A DNA stretch of 64,000 bases from Heyndrickxia oleronia (GTDB taxonomy: Bacteria; Bacillota; Bacilli; Bacillales; Bacillaceae_C): assembly GCF_017809215.1 (NCBI RefSeq), contig NZ_CP065424.1:630001-694000 (forward strand). Reading direction: 5' to 3'. Both the position numbers and the translations under genes were made by a program. Position 1 is the stretch's first letter. The number at the start of each line of letters is the position of its first letter. Below are positions 1 to 8,757 of this stretch, piece after piece. Below the pieces are notes generated by a model. That model made no database searches and was not told the DNA's origin. It was given only the letters and a program-made list of their open reading frames with translations.

Positions 1-534
1 GGAGTAGGGACAACTGCGATTCAATTAGCAAAAATTTTAGGTGCTGGGAAAGTGATAGGAACAGTCGGAAATGAAAGCAAAGCATCAATCGCGTTAAAAG
101 CGGGTGCTGATCAAGTGGTTACCTATCAAAACTTCGAGGAAAAAGTAAATGAGCTTACTGATGGCAAAGGGGTATCGATCGTTTTAGATTCGATCGCAGG
201 GGAAATTACGGAAAGAAGTTTAACTTGTCTAGCTCCATATGGACGATTCGTTCAATTTGGTCATTCTAGTGGAAAGGCAGGGACCATTAAAACAAGCGAT
301 CTTCACTCCAGTTGTCGCTCTATCCTTGGCTTTAGCTTAGGCACTACGCGAATGCAGCGACCAGACTCTTTGCAGACTACAGCTAAACAGGTCCTAAAGT
401 ATATAAATGAAGGGAAGCTAAAGTTCGAAATCGGTCATCGTTTTCCATTGAAAGATGCTCAATTAGCCCATCAATTAATTGAGAGTAGATTAAGTACAGG
501 GAAGATATTGTTAGATGTAAGAGGTAATGGGTGA
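1..534 (+). CDS. NADPH:quinone oxidoreductase-type MDR protein, 3' part only
   Basis: The reading frame is open from base 1, so the gene starts before the window; 177 codons are visible. They cover the second half of a zinc-independent medium-chain dehydrogenase/reductase: the end of the nucleotide-binding loop (GVGTTAIQLAK), the Rossmann fold (KVIGTVGNESK, then LKAGADQVV), the typical DSIAG segment and the C-terminal motif HQLIESRLSTGKILLDV. Family members reduce quinones or enoyl/enone substrates with NADPH in the cytoplasm. The substrate cannot be told. It converges with the next gene across a shared hairpin. Confidence 0.85.
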   Translation, partial: GVGTTAIQLAKILGAGKVIGTVGNESKASIALKAGADQVVTYQNFEEKVNELTDGKGVSIVLDSIAGEITERSLTCLAPYGRFVQFGHSSGKAGTIKTSDLHSSCRSILGFSLGTTRMQRPDSLQTTAKQVLKYINEGKLKFEIGHRFPLKDAQLAHQLIESRLSTGKILLDVRGNG

Positions 535-553
535 ACGTGATTTGCCTCTCAAT

Positions 554-590
554 AAAAGCTTGTAGACAGTCGCATGGTCTACAAGCTTTT
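554..590. terminator. bidirectional terminator between convergent genes
   Basis: Perfect 14-bp inverted repeat (554-567 with 577-590, 9-base loop) with an A-rich start and T-rich end, so it can work in both directions. The stop codon of the acetyltransferase gene on the other strand lies inside the stem. Confidence 0.85.
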
Positions 591-1022
591 AAGTGTTTTA
601 GTCATTAAAATATGAGGAATCCCATCCTCCATAAATTCACTGGATGAGGTTTGATATCCAAGCTTTTTATAAAATCCTTCTGCTTGTGTTTGACCATGCA
701 ATTTGACTTTAGTCACTTCTTGTTCAACTGCTATTTCCTCTAATGCATAAATGATCATTTTACCAAGTCCAAATTTACGGTATGGCTCTAGTATACAAAT
801 TCTCTCCAATTTACCTACGCCATCAACCATTCGAATTCTGCCTGTTCCTACGGGTTCCTCGTGGTAATATACTAAAACATGCTCACAGTCTGCATCCAAT
901 GAATCAAATTCGTCGAATTCATCTGCAAGTGGTACGCCTTGTTCCTTAACAAATACTTCTTCTCTGATAGAAAATGCAATTTTCAACTCAGCATCTCTCG
1001 TCACTCTTTTTGATGTTTTCAT
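579..1022 (-). CDS. GNAT family N-acetyltransferase (YjcF-like)
   Basis: A 147-residue single-domain acetyltransferase expected to move an acetyl group from acetyl-CoA to an unknown small molecule or protein. The N-terminal IREEVFVKEQGVP and the acetyl-CoA loop region (LERICILEPYRKFGLGKMII, about residues 73-92) match the GNAT fold; the C-terminal FYKKLGYQ is the usual beta-bulge signature. The overall pattern resembles Bacillus YjcF/ElaA-type proteins. A ribosome site AAGGGG precedes the ATG. It is a single gene convergent with the quinone oxidoreductase. Confidence 0.85.
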   Translation of the reverse strand: MKTSKRVTRDAELKIAFSIREEVFVKEQGVPLADEFDEFDSLDADCEHVLVYYHEEPVGTGRIRMVDGVGKLERICILEPYRKFGLGKMIIYALEEIAVEQEVTKVKLHGQTQAEGFYKKLGYQTSSSEFMEDGIPHILMTKTLKSL

Positions 1023-1158
1023 TTATTAGCCCCTTCTAGATTTATACTAGCCTCTATTAAAAGTATATAAGAAAAATAATTTGTTGTAAATGCAACAAAA
1101 TACAAAATTCAAGTATCGAATCATAAAACTACACGCACAATCAACCATCACAACAAAA

Positions 1159-1185
1159 AGCGTGAGAATCTCAGATTCCCACGCT
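1159..1185 (-). terminator. terminator of the FAD oxidoreductase gene
   Basis: Twelve-base-pair stem (one G-U pair on the minus strand) with a 3-base loop, followed on the minus strand by TTTTGTT, nine bases after the stop codon of the gene ending at 1194. Confidence 0.75.
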
Positions 1186-1193
1186 CCAATCTC

Positions 1194-3089
1194 TTACTTT
1201 GTTTCCTTTTCAATATATTGATACATTAAGTAAGCTAAATAATACGCTTCTTTCCCTTTTAGCTCACGATCTTCTTTTACATGATCGGTAAAGGTATCAT
1301 TCACGATGCCTTTTTGCACTAATGCTTTCCATGCTTGGTCACCAGTAGCTGGTTCACCGAAATAGGTCATGATCATTTGTGCAGCTTTGTTTCGTGTAAC
1401 CGGTGTATCATCTTCAGCTGCTAAGTCCTTCACAGCCATGATTCCATTGTTATACTTTTGTTCCACGACTGGTGAAATACGTTTTGTATTCGCTAGGAAG
1501 TAGAAGAAGAACTTTTCACTAAATGGTTTGTCAACCGGAAGCTTGTTTTCATAGCCACCTACGACTGCTCCGTAATTGAGGAGCTTTTGCACCGCAGGAT
1601 AGTACCATTCTCCTTGATAGTTGTATTTAATATCAAAATGGTAGAGCTTCGCCCCTTGATCCTCAAGTTGATCGCGTAATGTTTCTATCAGCTTTTTGTC
1701 TTTACTCATATCCCGGAAGGAAATATCATTTTTTATTGCTAGCGATGCGGCAACACCAGCAGCTTGTCCAGCTGACATTCCTGTTGGAACGACGCGGGCA
1801 CTTCCTGCAGCGAGTGATGAATAGCCACTTGCTTTGCTTGCTACGAGTAATCCGTCAATTTCCTGTGGAACTAAAGAACGGAATGGTATCGCATATTGAA
1901 CAGGTGCGGCCATGACATAGCCGTAATCCTGTGGTGATGTTGCTTGGACATCAGAAGGATAGGCGCCAAAGCCAATGCTATCCCATTGATCACGGTTTTC
2001 CCATACATCAGACATTTTCACGGCATATTCAGCTTTAATATGGCGCGTTTCTCGAACATATAGCTCATTCGGATAGTCTACGATTTCAGCTTTTTCGAAG
2101 CCTGGGAAGTTCTTTTGTAAAAATTCTACGACGCCTTTCGTTTCCTGCTTACCTATTTCGATGGCTTTTTGTTTTGATTCAGGGTCGAGTCCATCAATAC
2201 CAAAGATTTGTAGGGCATTGATGAAGACGGTGCCATCCTTTTGCTTCACGATGTTTAAGCCACGTAATCTAGTATTCTCTAAGGTTGGTTTATAGGCTGT
2301 ATGTAGGCCAGTGAATCCCCAGCCAACGGTTGCACGGACATTCCCGCCGCCAAACAATCCCTTCGCGGCTGCCTTTCTCATCTCTTCCCAATCAACGCCT
2401 TTTAAGTGGATCATCAAAGTAACCGCCATTTTGCGGTCCTTCAAGCCAATATCCTCGCCACCTTCAAAATATGGAGCACCGGCCTTAACCGCTAAATCAG
2501 CGTCTTGGGTTGAGTCGATAAATGCCTTTGCTTCAATCGTTTTTTCTTGCCCTTGGGCATCTTTAATTTTAATTCCTGTAAGTTGATTTTGTTCTTTCAC
2601 AACATCGACTAACTGTGTTTCTAAGCTAAGTGTTAAATTAGGCTCGTCCTGAACAAGCTTTAGAAAAGCAAGCTTGCCTTCTTTAATATCAAAGCCTGTT
2701 TGATTTCCTACGAGCTTATGCCATTCAGAAAAGATTCCTGTATTAGCAGGTGCCCCTTTCTTATCCTGGCTTAAATCTAGAAAGTTCAACATTCCATAGG
2801 TGAATAAACCGCCCAGTCCATCACGATGCTCGATGAGTAGTGTTTTTGAACCAGATCGAGCGGCGGCAACTGCAGCTGCTACCCCTTCAGGTTCTCCACC
2901 AACGACAACAACATCATAGCTTTCCTTCAATTCAGGATGTTTATACGGCTTAACAGTAGTGAGTTCTTTGCTACTTTCCGCAGGCTTGTCTTGGTTCCTT
3001 GATTGATTGTAAAGCTTCTTTAAAGGAAAAAGTAAAGCAATCACAATGACCAAAGCCAAGCAGAGAATAAGTATTTTTTTGTTCTTCAT
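1194..3089 (-). CDS. membrane-anchored FAD-dependent oxidoreductase with SLH-like C-terminus
   Basis: A 631-residue protein. Residues 5-25 form one hydrophobic anchor, followed by a charged linker. The FAD-binding Rossmann start is YDVVVVGGEPEGVAAAVAAA (about residues 58-77) with the acidic end of beta-2 (LLIEH), as in the FAD_oxidored (PF12831) family. A second FAD-contact segment, GLLVASKASGYSSLAAGSAR, lies near residue 415. The last 150 residues contain stretches such as WYYPAVQKLLNYGAVVGGY that look like degenerate SLH repeats, which is unusual for this enzyme family. The fold probably faces outward, so substrate and electron acceptor are unknown. A terminator separates it from the LtaS-like gene upstream on the same strand. 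Confidence 0.8.
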   Translation of the reverse strand: MKNKKILILCLALVIVIALLFPLKKLYNQSRNQDKPAESSKELTTVKPYKHPELKESYDVVVVGGEPEGVAAAVAAARSGSKTLLIEHRDGLGGLFTYGMLNFLDLSQDKKGAPANTGIFSEWHKLVGNQTGFDIKEGKLAFLKLVQDEPNLTLSLETQLVDVVKEQNQLTGIKIKDAQGQEKTIEAKAFIDSTQDADLAVKAGAPYFEGGEDIGLKDRKMAVTLMIHLKGVDWEEMRKAAAKGLFGGGNVRATVGWGFTGLHTAYKPTLENTRLRGLNIVKQKDGTVFINALQIFGIDGLDPESKQKAIEIGKQETKGVVEFLQKNFPGFEKAEIVDYPNELYVRETRHIKAEYAVKMSDVWENRDQWDSIGFGAYPSDVQATSPQDYGYVMAAPVQYAIPFRSLVPQEIDGLLVASKASGYSSLAAGSARVVPTGMSAGQAAGVAASLAIKNDISFRDMSKDKKLIETLRDQLEDQGAKLYHFDIKYNYQGEWYYPAVQKLLNYGAVVGGYENKLPVDKPFSEKFFFYFLANTKRISPVVEQKYNNGIMAVKDLAAEDDTPVTRNKAAQMIMTYFGEPATGDQAWKALVQKGIVNDTFTDHVKEDRELKGKEAYYLAYLMYQYIEKETK

Positions 3090-3151
3090 TCGCTTCTACC
3101 TTTCTTTCATTTTAGTGAGTAAATGCCCCCCGAATTACTCCTCTTGAAAAA

Positions 3152-3188
3152 AGGTGACGAAAGCCTGAAATGAAAGTTTTCGTCACCT
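3152..3188 (-). terminator. terminator of the LtaS-like gene
   Basis: About 11-12 bp inverted repeat (AGGTGACGAAA with its complement), followed on the minus strand by TTTTTT, nine bases after the stop codon at 3197. Confidence 0.85.
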
Positions 3189-3196
3189 ATTAGAAT

Positions 3197-5158
3197 TTAT
3201 TTCTGTTTCCCTTCAAACTCCGTCACTAAATTTCCCATAATCATATGGTCGGAAATCGTGAGACGTTCGCGGGATTCATCATATCCAGCTTTACATTGTT
3301 GGACATCGGTTTCTTGTTCAGTTTTTAAATCATAACAAATTCCGTTGCTGAACACACCATCTTGGGATGCTTTATAATACACCTTCCCATTCGTAAAGGA
3401 TCCATAGCGGAAGACAACGAGATTATCTTCTTTGGATACAATATTGCTTCCCATCATGTAAAGATTGTTAGGTTTCATACCGAGTAGATGGAAGATGGTT
3501 GGTGCGATATCTAACTGTCCAGCCGTTTTCTCATAAATACCTTTTCCTGCATCATTCGGTAAATGGATGATGAGGGGTACTTGATTGTATAATCGCTCGA
3601 CATTCAATGGTGTATTTTCCACACCAGCGATCTTCGTCATATTCGCATCTTCCTTGACCCCATAATCGTGGTCACCATACATAATGAGGACTGACTTATC
3701 CCATAATCCTTCTTTTTTCAAACGTTCGACCATTTCACCAATCGCTTTATCTGTATAGTGAACAGATTGTAAGTAATTCGCGAAAATGCCTGAGTAGCCT
3801 TCTAAATTCAATTCCTTATATTGTGATTGGATTTCATATGGATGGTGACTCGTTAATGAAATCATAAAGGAATAGAATGGTTGATCAAAGGTCTTCATCT
3901 TATCAATGGCCTGTTGGAAAAATGGACGGTCGCCCAATGCCCAACCAGCGATTTCCCCTGGCTTGAAATCATCTTTACCGAAGAAATGCTGCATGCCATT
4001 GTTTTGGTACATGACATAACGATTCCAGAAGCTTTTTTCATAGGCATGGAAAGCAGCAGTGGTGTAACCAGCCTTGGAAAGATTTGTAGCTAGTCCATCA
4101 AATTTCTGATTTCCATAACGCACATAGACAGAACCTGATGTTAAAGGATACATCGATTCATTTGTTAAAAATTCTGCATCCGATGTCCGACCCTGTGCGG
4201 CTTCATGGTAAAAGTTTTTATAATACATACTATCTTTAATTAACTTATTAATATTTGGCGTAATCTCTTGGCCATTCACCTTTTGATTAATAAAGAAGTT
4301 ATTAAAGGCTTCAAGCTGAATCATAATAATGTTTTTGCCTTTTGCAATGCCATCATATGGTGAATTGGCAGCCAATGTTTTTTGATGCTCCTTGAACCAA
4401 TCCTGTGCTTTCTTTTTATCTTCCTTCGAAATCACGGTTTTATGGATAAAGGTTTCATCGACAAACTTATACGCATCATAGGCGTGGAAGCCAATAAGCC
4501 CAGTCTTATTAAATAAGGACATATTGTACCAGTTTTGCTTGAACAGTACATTTCCATACTTGCTAATATAATCTTGTGTCGGCGCGTAGACAAAGATAAA
4601 TCCGATCACTGCAACGAGTACAGAGGTAGCGGCTTTGCCACGGAAGCCGATTTGCTTTTTCCACTTAATCTTCCTTATATATAGGAAGATAATGATCGGA
4701 ATGAGAATTATCAAATCAATGAAAAAGACAAGATCCTTCCATTGAAATAAATCCTTAATACTTCCACTAACTGCCCCTGTTTGATTCGCTTGTGATAGAA
4801 CCGGGATCGACAGGATATCATGGAAATAACGGTAGTAGATAATATCCGCAATCGCAATAAAGCTAATGACAAGGTTTAAAATAAACAAGGCAATTAACTG
4901 TTTTCGTCCTGACATAAACAAGGTCCAGAACGATAGAAGCAATAATGCCCCAAAGCTAACTAAAAATAGCCCCGTATAAAAGGCTTCAAAGCTTCCTTGC
5001 TTAAAGAGCACCGAAAAGCCATTTTTAAAGTATCCCAGATTATCTAAAAGAAATGTTGTATTTGTATTTTTCGAAAATAAGTGTAGTTTCAATGTAATGA
5101 GCATCAAGAAAATGATGAACGCCAGATGCTCTTTTATAAACGCCCAAATCTTATTCAA
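3197..5158 (-). CDS. LTA synthase family sulfatase (lipoteichoic acid polymerase-like)
   Basis: A 653-residue membrane enzyme of the LtaS/YfnI/YqgS/YvgJ group. Five membrane helices fill residues 1-190, followed by an extracellular sulfatase-type domain. Active-site features can be seen: metal-binding Glu in IQLEAFNNF, the nucleophile Thr in GRTSDAEF, the FWNRYVMY substrate segment and the metal ligands in YGDHDYG. Such enzymes transfer glycerol phosphate from phosphatidylglycerol to lipoteichoic acid, or prime that polymer. Start is TTG at 5158 with AGGAGG 12 bases upstream; the nearby ATG is out of frame. Which paralogue it is cannot be decided here. Confidence 0.88.
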   Translation of the reverse strand: MNKIWAFIKEHLAFIIFLMLITLKLHLFSKNTNTTFLLDNLGYFKNGFSVLFKQGSFEAFYTGLFLVSFGALLLLSFWTLFMSGRKQLIALFILNLVISFIAIADIIYYRYFHDILSIPVLSQANQTGAVSGSIKDLFQWKDLVFFIDLIILIPIIIFLYIRKIKWKKQIGFRGKAATSVLVAVIGFIFVYAPTQDYISKYGNVLFKQNWYNMSLFNKTGLIGFHAYDAYKFVDETFIHKTVISKEDKKKAQDWFKEHQKTLAANSPYDGIAKGKNIIMIQLEAFNNFFINQKVNGQEITPNINKLIKDSMYYKNFYHEAAQGRTSDAEFLTNESMYPLTSGSVYVRYGNQKFDGLATNLSKAGYTTAAFHAYEKSFWNRYVMYQNNGMQHFFGKDDFKPGEIAGWALGDRPFFQQAIDKMKTFDQPFYSFMISLTSHHPYEIQSQYKELNLEGYSGIFANYLQSVHYTDKAIGEMVERLKKEGLWDKSVLIMYGDHDYGVKEDANMTKIAGVENTPLNVERLYNQVPLIIHLPNDAGKGIYEKTAGQLDIAPTIFHLLGMKPNNLYMMGSNIVSKEDNLVVFRYGSFTNGKVYYKASQDGVFSNGICYDLKTEQETDVQQCKAGYDESRERLTISDHMIMGNLVTEFEGKQK

Positions 5159-5472
5159 AAAACATGTCGCCTCCTAACCACAGTCTACCGACAAAAATCG
5201 TCGGAATATGATTAAAATCATACTAATTTTTACGATACATGTTTGACTTCCAATTATCAACAGGAAATTTTGGTTATCGCTTTCAGAGAAAAGGCTACTA
5301 AGCATTGTTCTCACGAAAGAAGGAATACCTTCGGGTTTAATCAATTTTTTCTAATAATATATGAGTCGAAAAAACTATTTTTATATTTTTCAAGAAAAAT
5401 GTCAAAGAGAGCAGAAAATTATGATAAACTATGACATGAAATGACAAATAGAGGGAGGTTTGAACCGCGACT
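5159..5472. other. divergent intergenic region, no gene
   Basis: AT-rich 314-base spacer between the divergent LtaS-like and amidase genes. It must carry both promoters. A 63-codon open frame (5243-5434) has no ribosome site and low-complexity content, so it is not called. GAGGGAGG at 5451-5458 is the likely ribosome site of the amidase. Confidence 0.5.
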
Positions 5473-6900
5473 GTGAAGACTTACAAAAAAATAATATCCA
5501 TCTTAGCGATTCTTGTCCTAGCAATGATCCCTATTAAAGGTCATGCTGCAGGCACGATGAGCGATATTCCGGCAAAGTCCAAAACGGAAATTGATTATTT
5601 AATCAATAACAAAGTGATTACGGGGTATCCTGATCAGACCTTCCGTCCGAATAATAATGTGACTCGTGAGGAAGCTGCAACGATGATCGGTCGGGCGATT
5701 GGATTAAACGGAACAAAGAGAACTACAAGCTTTGCTGATGTAAAGGCAAGCAGCTTTGGATCTGGCTATATTCAATCTGCAGTAGAAGCAGGGATTATTA
5801 CAGGATATGAAGACAAAACATTTAGGCCAACAAACAAGATTACTAGAGGCGAAATGGCTTATCTGCTAACAAAAGCATTCAAGCTAAAAGAAACAAGCAA
5901 AGTTTCTTTTAAAGATGTGATTATGACATCGAATCAAGGTATCGTTATCAATCAAATGGTAACAGGCGGACTTTCAAATGGGTATCCAGATGGAACGTTC
6001 AAGCCAACAAACAATATTAGCCGCGAGGAATTCTCCTTAATGGTCGCACGTGGGATGAACGAAGACTTCCGAGTATCCTCTGAAGCAAAACCCCTTGGCG
6101 TCAAATATGTGAATGCTACCTCATTAAATGTAAGAAAAGGACCTGACACAAGCTACGCAGCCATTGGTTATTTAAAGAGCGGCGACAAAGTGACGGTCTA
6201 CAGTATTGCAAATAACTGGGCATACATAACAAATGGTAGTTTAACAGGTTATGTAAGTGCGACGTATCTATCCGATGCACCACCTGTAGTACAACCACCA
6301 ACTGATCCACAAGATCCAACACCTCCAGTCACTGGAAAGCATGTTATCACAATTGATGCAGGGCATGGTGGCAAGGATCCCGGTTCCTCTGGAAATGGAC
6401 TAGTGGAAAAAGATATTACATTAGCTGTGTCTTTAAAGGTGCAGAAAAAGCTTGAAGCTGCAGGCATCAAAGTTGTCATGACGAGAACAGGTGATACGTA
6501 TCCAACATTGCAGCAAAGAATTAATATTGGTGTAAATGCGAAAGCCGATACATTTGTAAGTATTCATGCCAATAAATTCGGTAGTGAAAGTGCGAATGGA
6601 ACGGAATCCTACTATAATACAAAGGCTGCATTAAGCCCTCGTGCGGAAGCAAGCAAGCAGCTGGCAACATTTATTCAGAAGCGCCTAGTAAAAGCTCTTG
6701 GTACAACAGATCGTGGCGTGAAAACGGCTGATTATCAAGTCATCACATACAATCCACTTCCTGCTGCATTAATAGAACTTGGCTTCTTATCGAATAAATC
6801 AGATGCAAGCAAACTAGGTTCAGATAATTATCAAAACCTAGCGGCACAAGCAATCGTTGATGGAATCAAAGATTACTATAATTGGAAAGACAAACAATAA
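5473..6900 (+). CDS. SLH-anchored N-acetylmuramoyl-L-alanine amidase with SH3b domain
   Basis: A 475-residue secreted wall hydrolase that cuts the bond between muramic acid and the stem peptide. Order: signal peptide 1-26 (ends HAA), three SLH repeats (about 31-78, 87-137, 146-196; each with GYxDxTFxP and TREE/TRGE motifs), SH3b (about 211-268), a Pro-rich linker, then Amidase_3 (289-470). Zinc ligands and catalytic residues can be seen: H298 in DAGHGG, E312 in VEKD, H365 in SIHAN and the Glu in ALIELGFLS. The start is GTG; the AGGGAGG box is about 14 bases upstream, which is long. SLH repeats bind pyruvylated wall polymer, so the enzyme sits in the same layer as the S-layer protein. Confidence 0.93.
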   Translation: MKTYKKIISILAILVLAMIPIKGHAAGTMSDIPAKSKTEIDYLINNKVITGYPDQTFRPNNNVTREEAATMIGRAIGLNGTKRTTSFADVKASSFGSGYIQSAVEAGIITGYEDKTFRPTNKITRGEMAYLLTKAFKLKETSKVSFKDVIMTSNQGIVINQMVTGGLSNGYPDGTFKPTNNISREEFSLMVARGMNEDFRVSSEAKPLGVKYVNATSLNVRKGPDTSYAAIGYLKSGDKVTVYSIANNWAYITNGSLTGYVSATYLSDAPPVVQPPTDPQDPTPPVTGKHVITIDAGHGGKDPGSSGNGLVEKDITLAVSLKVQKKLEAAGIKVVMTRTGDTYPTLQQRINIGVNAKADTFVSIHANKFGSESANGTESYYNTKAALSPRAEASKQLATFIQKRLVKALGTTDRGVKTADYQVITYNPLPAALIELGFLSNKSDASKLGSDNYQNLAAQAIVDGIKDYYNWKDKQ

Positions 6901-6906
6901 GCTATT

Positions 6907-6953
6907 GGGGCTGTCTCAGATAACAAGTGTCATACACACTTATGGGACAGCCC
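6907..6953 (+). terminator. terminator after the amidase gene
   Basis: Compound hairpin: outer arms GGGCTGTC and GACAGCCC plus an inner AAGTGT/ACACTT stem, followed by a short T-containing tail. It separates the amidase from the protease gene. Confidence 0.7.
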
Positions 6954-6985
6954 TTCATTTTATAAAGGAAGGATACCTATTCATC

Positions 6986-8656
6986 ATGAAAAAGATCATC
7001 CTATTATTTTCTTTCATTCTTCTAATCTTGGTATTTCCTCATGAAAGTTTCGCACAAGAGACTTCGAATCAGCATGAACGGGTTATGATTGGGATTGACC
7101 CAGGAACAGAATTAACCGAATTAAAAAAATACACCGAAGATATTCATCATGTATTTAATCAAATATCGGTCGTATCAGCGACCATCCCAGCAGCGAATAA
7201 AGAAATCATCAAAAAGCTTCCACATGTGAAATGGATAGAAGATGATCCAGAAATTCAAACCGAAGCCCAACAAACCAATTGGGGCTTGCCACAAGTTGTA
7301 CCCCAGCAATCAAAAGCATTAGGTTTGACAGGAAAAGGTGTGAAGATTGCTTTAATCGATACAGGGGTAAATGAAAAGCATCCCGATTTAAACATCGCCG
7401 GCGGTGTATCATTTGTTGAATATACAAAATCTTATGAAGATGATAATGGACATGGCACACATGTCGCTGGAATCATTGGCGCATTAGATAATGATATCGG
7501 GACGGTCGGGGTCGCACCAGATGCAGAGCTTTATGCCATCAAGGCATTGGATGCTGCAGGCAATGGCCGTCAAGCTGATATGATTGCCGGGATCGAATGG
7601 GCGATCAATCATCAAGTCGATATTATTAACATTAGTATTACAAGTAAAGAAGGCTCGACAGCTTTAAAGCAGGAATTAGAAAAAGCATATAGTAAAGGCA
7701 TTCTTATTGTTGCCGCAGCAGGAAATACATTGAAGCCCTTACCATTAGGAACAGATATTTTATACCCAGCACGTTACCCAAGTGTTATCGGAGTTGGATC
7801 GATTGATCAAAACGGACAGCATTCCTCCTTCTCCTATACTGGAGATTCCTTAGAGGTTGTCGCACCGGGGAATAAAATTTATAGTACGTATTACAATCCA
7901 TTAACAGATACTGAAGATGACTATGCCTATGACACAGGAACATCAATGGCGACTCCATTTGTGACAGGCACCCTTGCTCTATATAAGCAGCAATTTCCAA
8001 CCCTGCAAAGTTCAAGAATTCGCAGTCTACTACAAACAAATGCGATTGACCTCGGGGCTCCAGGAAAAGACCCTGTATATGGATATGGGTTAGTTCAAGC
8101 ACCAAAGTCAACGAAGCTTCCAGCGTTAACGGATTTGAAAGCTGACGCATGGTACACTGATGAAATTAATTATTTAGTAGAAAACAAGATTATTGAAGGA
8201 TATCCAGATGGAACCTTCCATCCAGAGGAATTAGTCACACGTGCAGAAGCGGTCACCATGATCGGAAAGACTTTATCCTATGATGGCACGCAACAACGGA
8301 CGGTCTTCAGTGATGTGGCACCAACCTTCTATGCATCAGGCTATATTGCCAAGGCCAATGCGAATGGCATCATTACTGGTTATGAAAACAACCAATTCAA
8401 GCCACAGGACCCGATCATTCGTGGAGATGTTGCTCTAATCTTCCAACGAGCCTATGGGTATACAAATAGTCAGAAGGCAGCATTTAGTGATGTGAAACCA
8501 ACGATGTACTATTATGAAGCGGTGAATGCGTTAAAGGATGCCCATATATCCAATGGATATGAAAATGGAACATTCTTACCAAACCAGCCAATTACTAGAG
8601 CAGAGTTTGCTGTATTTGTCGCAAGACAATTGAATGATGAATTTAAATTGAAATAA
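6986..8656 (+). CDS. SLH-anchored subtilisin-like serine protease (S8 family)
   Basis: A 556-residue secreted protease. I chose ATG 6986 (after AAGGAAGGAT) rather than an in-frame upstream start, because it gives a clean signal peptide (1-24, ending FAQ). Next comes an inhibitor-like propeptide (about 30-92), then the S8 domain with catalytic D125 (ALIDTGVN), H156 (GHGTHVAG) and S320 (GTSMATP). The last 180 residues are three SLH repeats (from ALTDLKADAWYTDEINYL). It is probably tethered to the wall polymer and may process surface or S-layer proteins. It lies 85 bases after the amidase, with a terminator between. Confidence 0.93.
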   Translation: MKKIILLFSFILLILVFPHESFAQETSNQHERVMIGIDPGTELTELKKYTEDIHHVFNQISVVSATIPAANKEIIKKLPHVKWIEDDPEIQTEAQQTNWGLPQVVPQQSKALGLTGKGVKIALIDTGVNEKHPDLNIAGGVSFVEYTKSYEDDNGHGTHVAGIIGALDNDIGTVGVAPDAELYAIKALDAAGNGRQADMIAGIEWAINHQVDIINISITSKEGSTALKQELEKAYSKGILIVAAAGNTLKPLPLGTDILYPARYPSVIGVGSIDQNGQHSSFSYTGDSLEVVAPGNKIYSTYYNPLTDTEDDYAYDTGTSMATPFVTGTLALYKQQFPTLQSSRIRSLLQTNAIDLGAPGKDPVYGYGLVQAPKSTKLPALTDLKADAWYTDEINYLVENKIIEGYPDGTFHPEELVTRAEAVTMIGKTLSYDGTQQRTVFSDVAPTFYASGYIAKANANGIITGYENNQFKPQDPIIRGDVALIFQRAYGYTNSQKAAFSDVKPTMYYYEAVNALKDAHISNGYENGTFLPNQPITRAEFAVFVARQLNDEFKLK

Positions 8657-8694
8657 AAGGGAGGGGGCTGGGACATAACTAGCTTCAAATAGTG

Positions 8695-8732
8695 AAAAAG
8701 TTGAATTTGAGCGAACTCAAATTCAACTTTTT
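8695..8732. terminator. hairpin inside the left end of the IS
   Basis: Seventeen-base-pair near-perfect stem with a 4-base loop, A-run before and T-run after. It is probably a bidirectional terminator that limits read-through across the element. Confidence 0.8.
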
Positions 8733-8757
8733 CTATTTTTGTGTGTTGATTCTTCTA

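Noticed and set aside
5243..5434. 63-codon plus-strand frame in the LtaS/amidase spacer
   Set aside because: No ribosome site, no recognisable features; it overlaps the probable promoter region.
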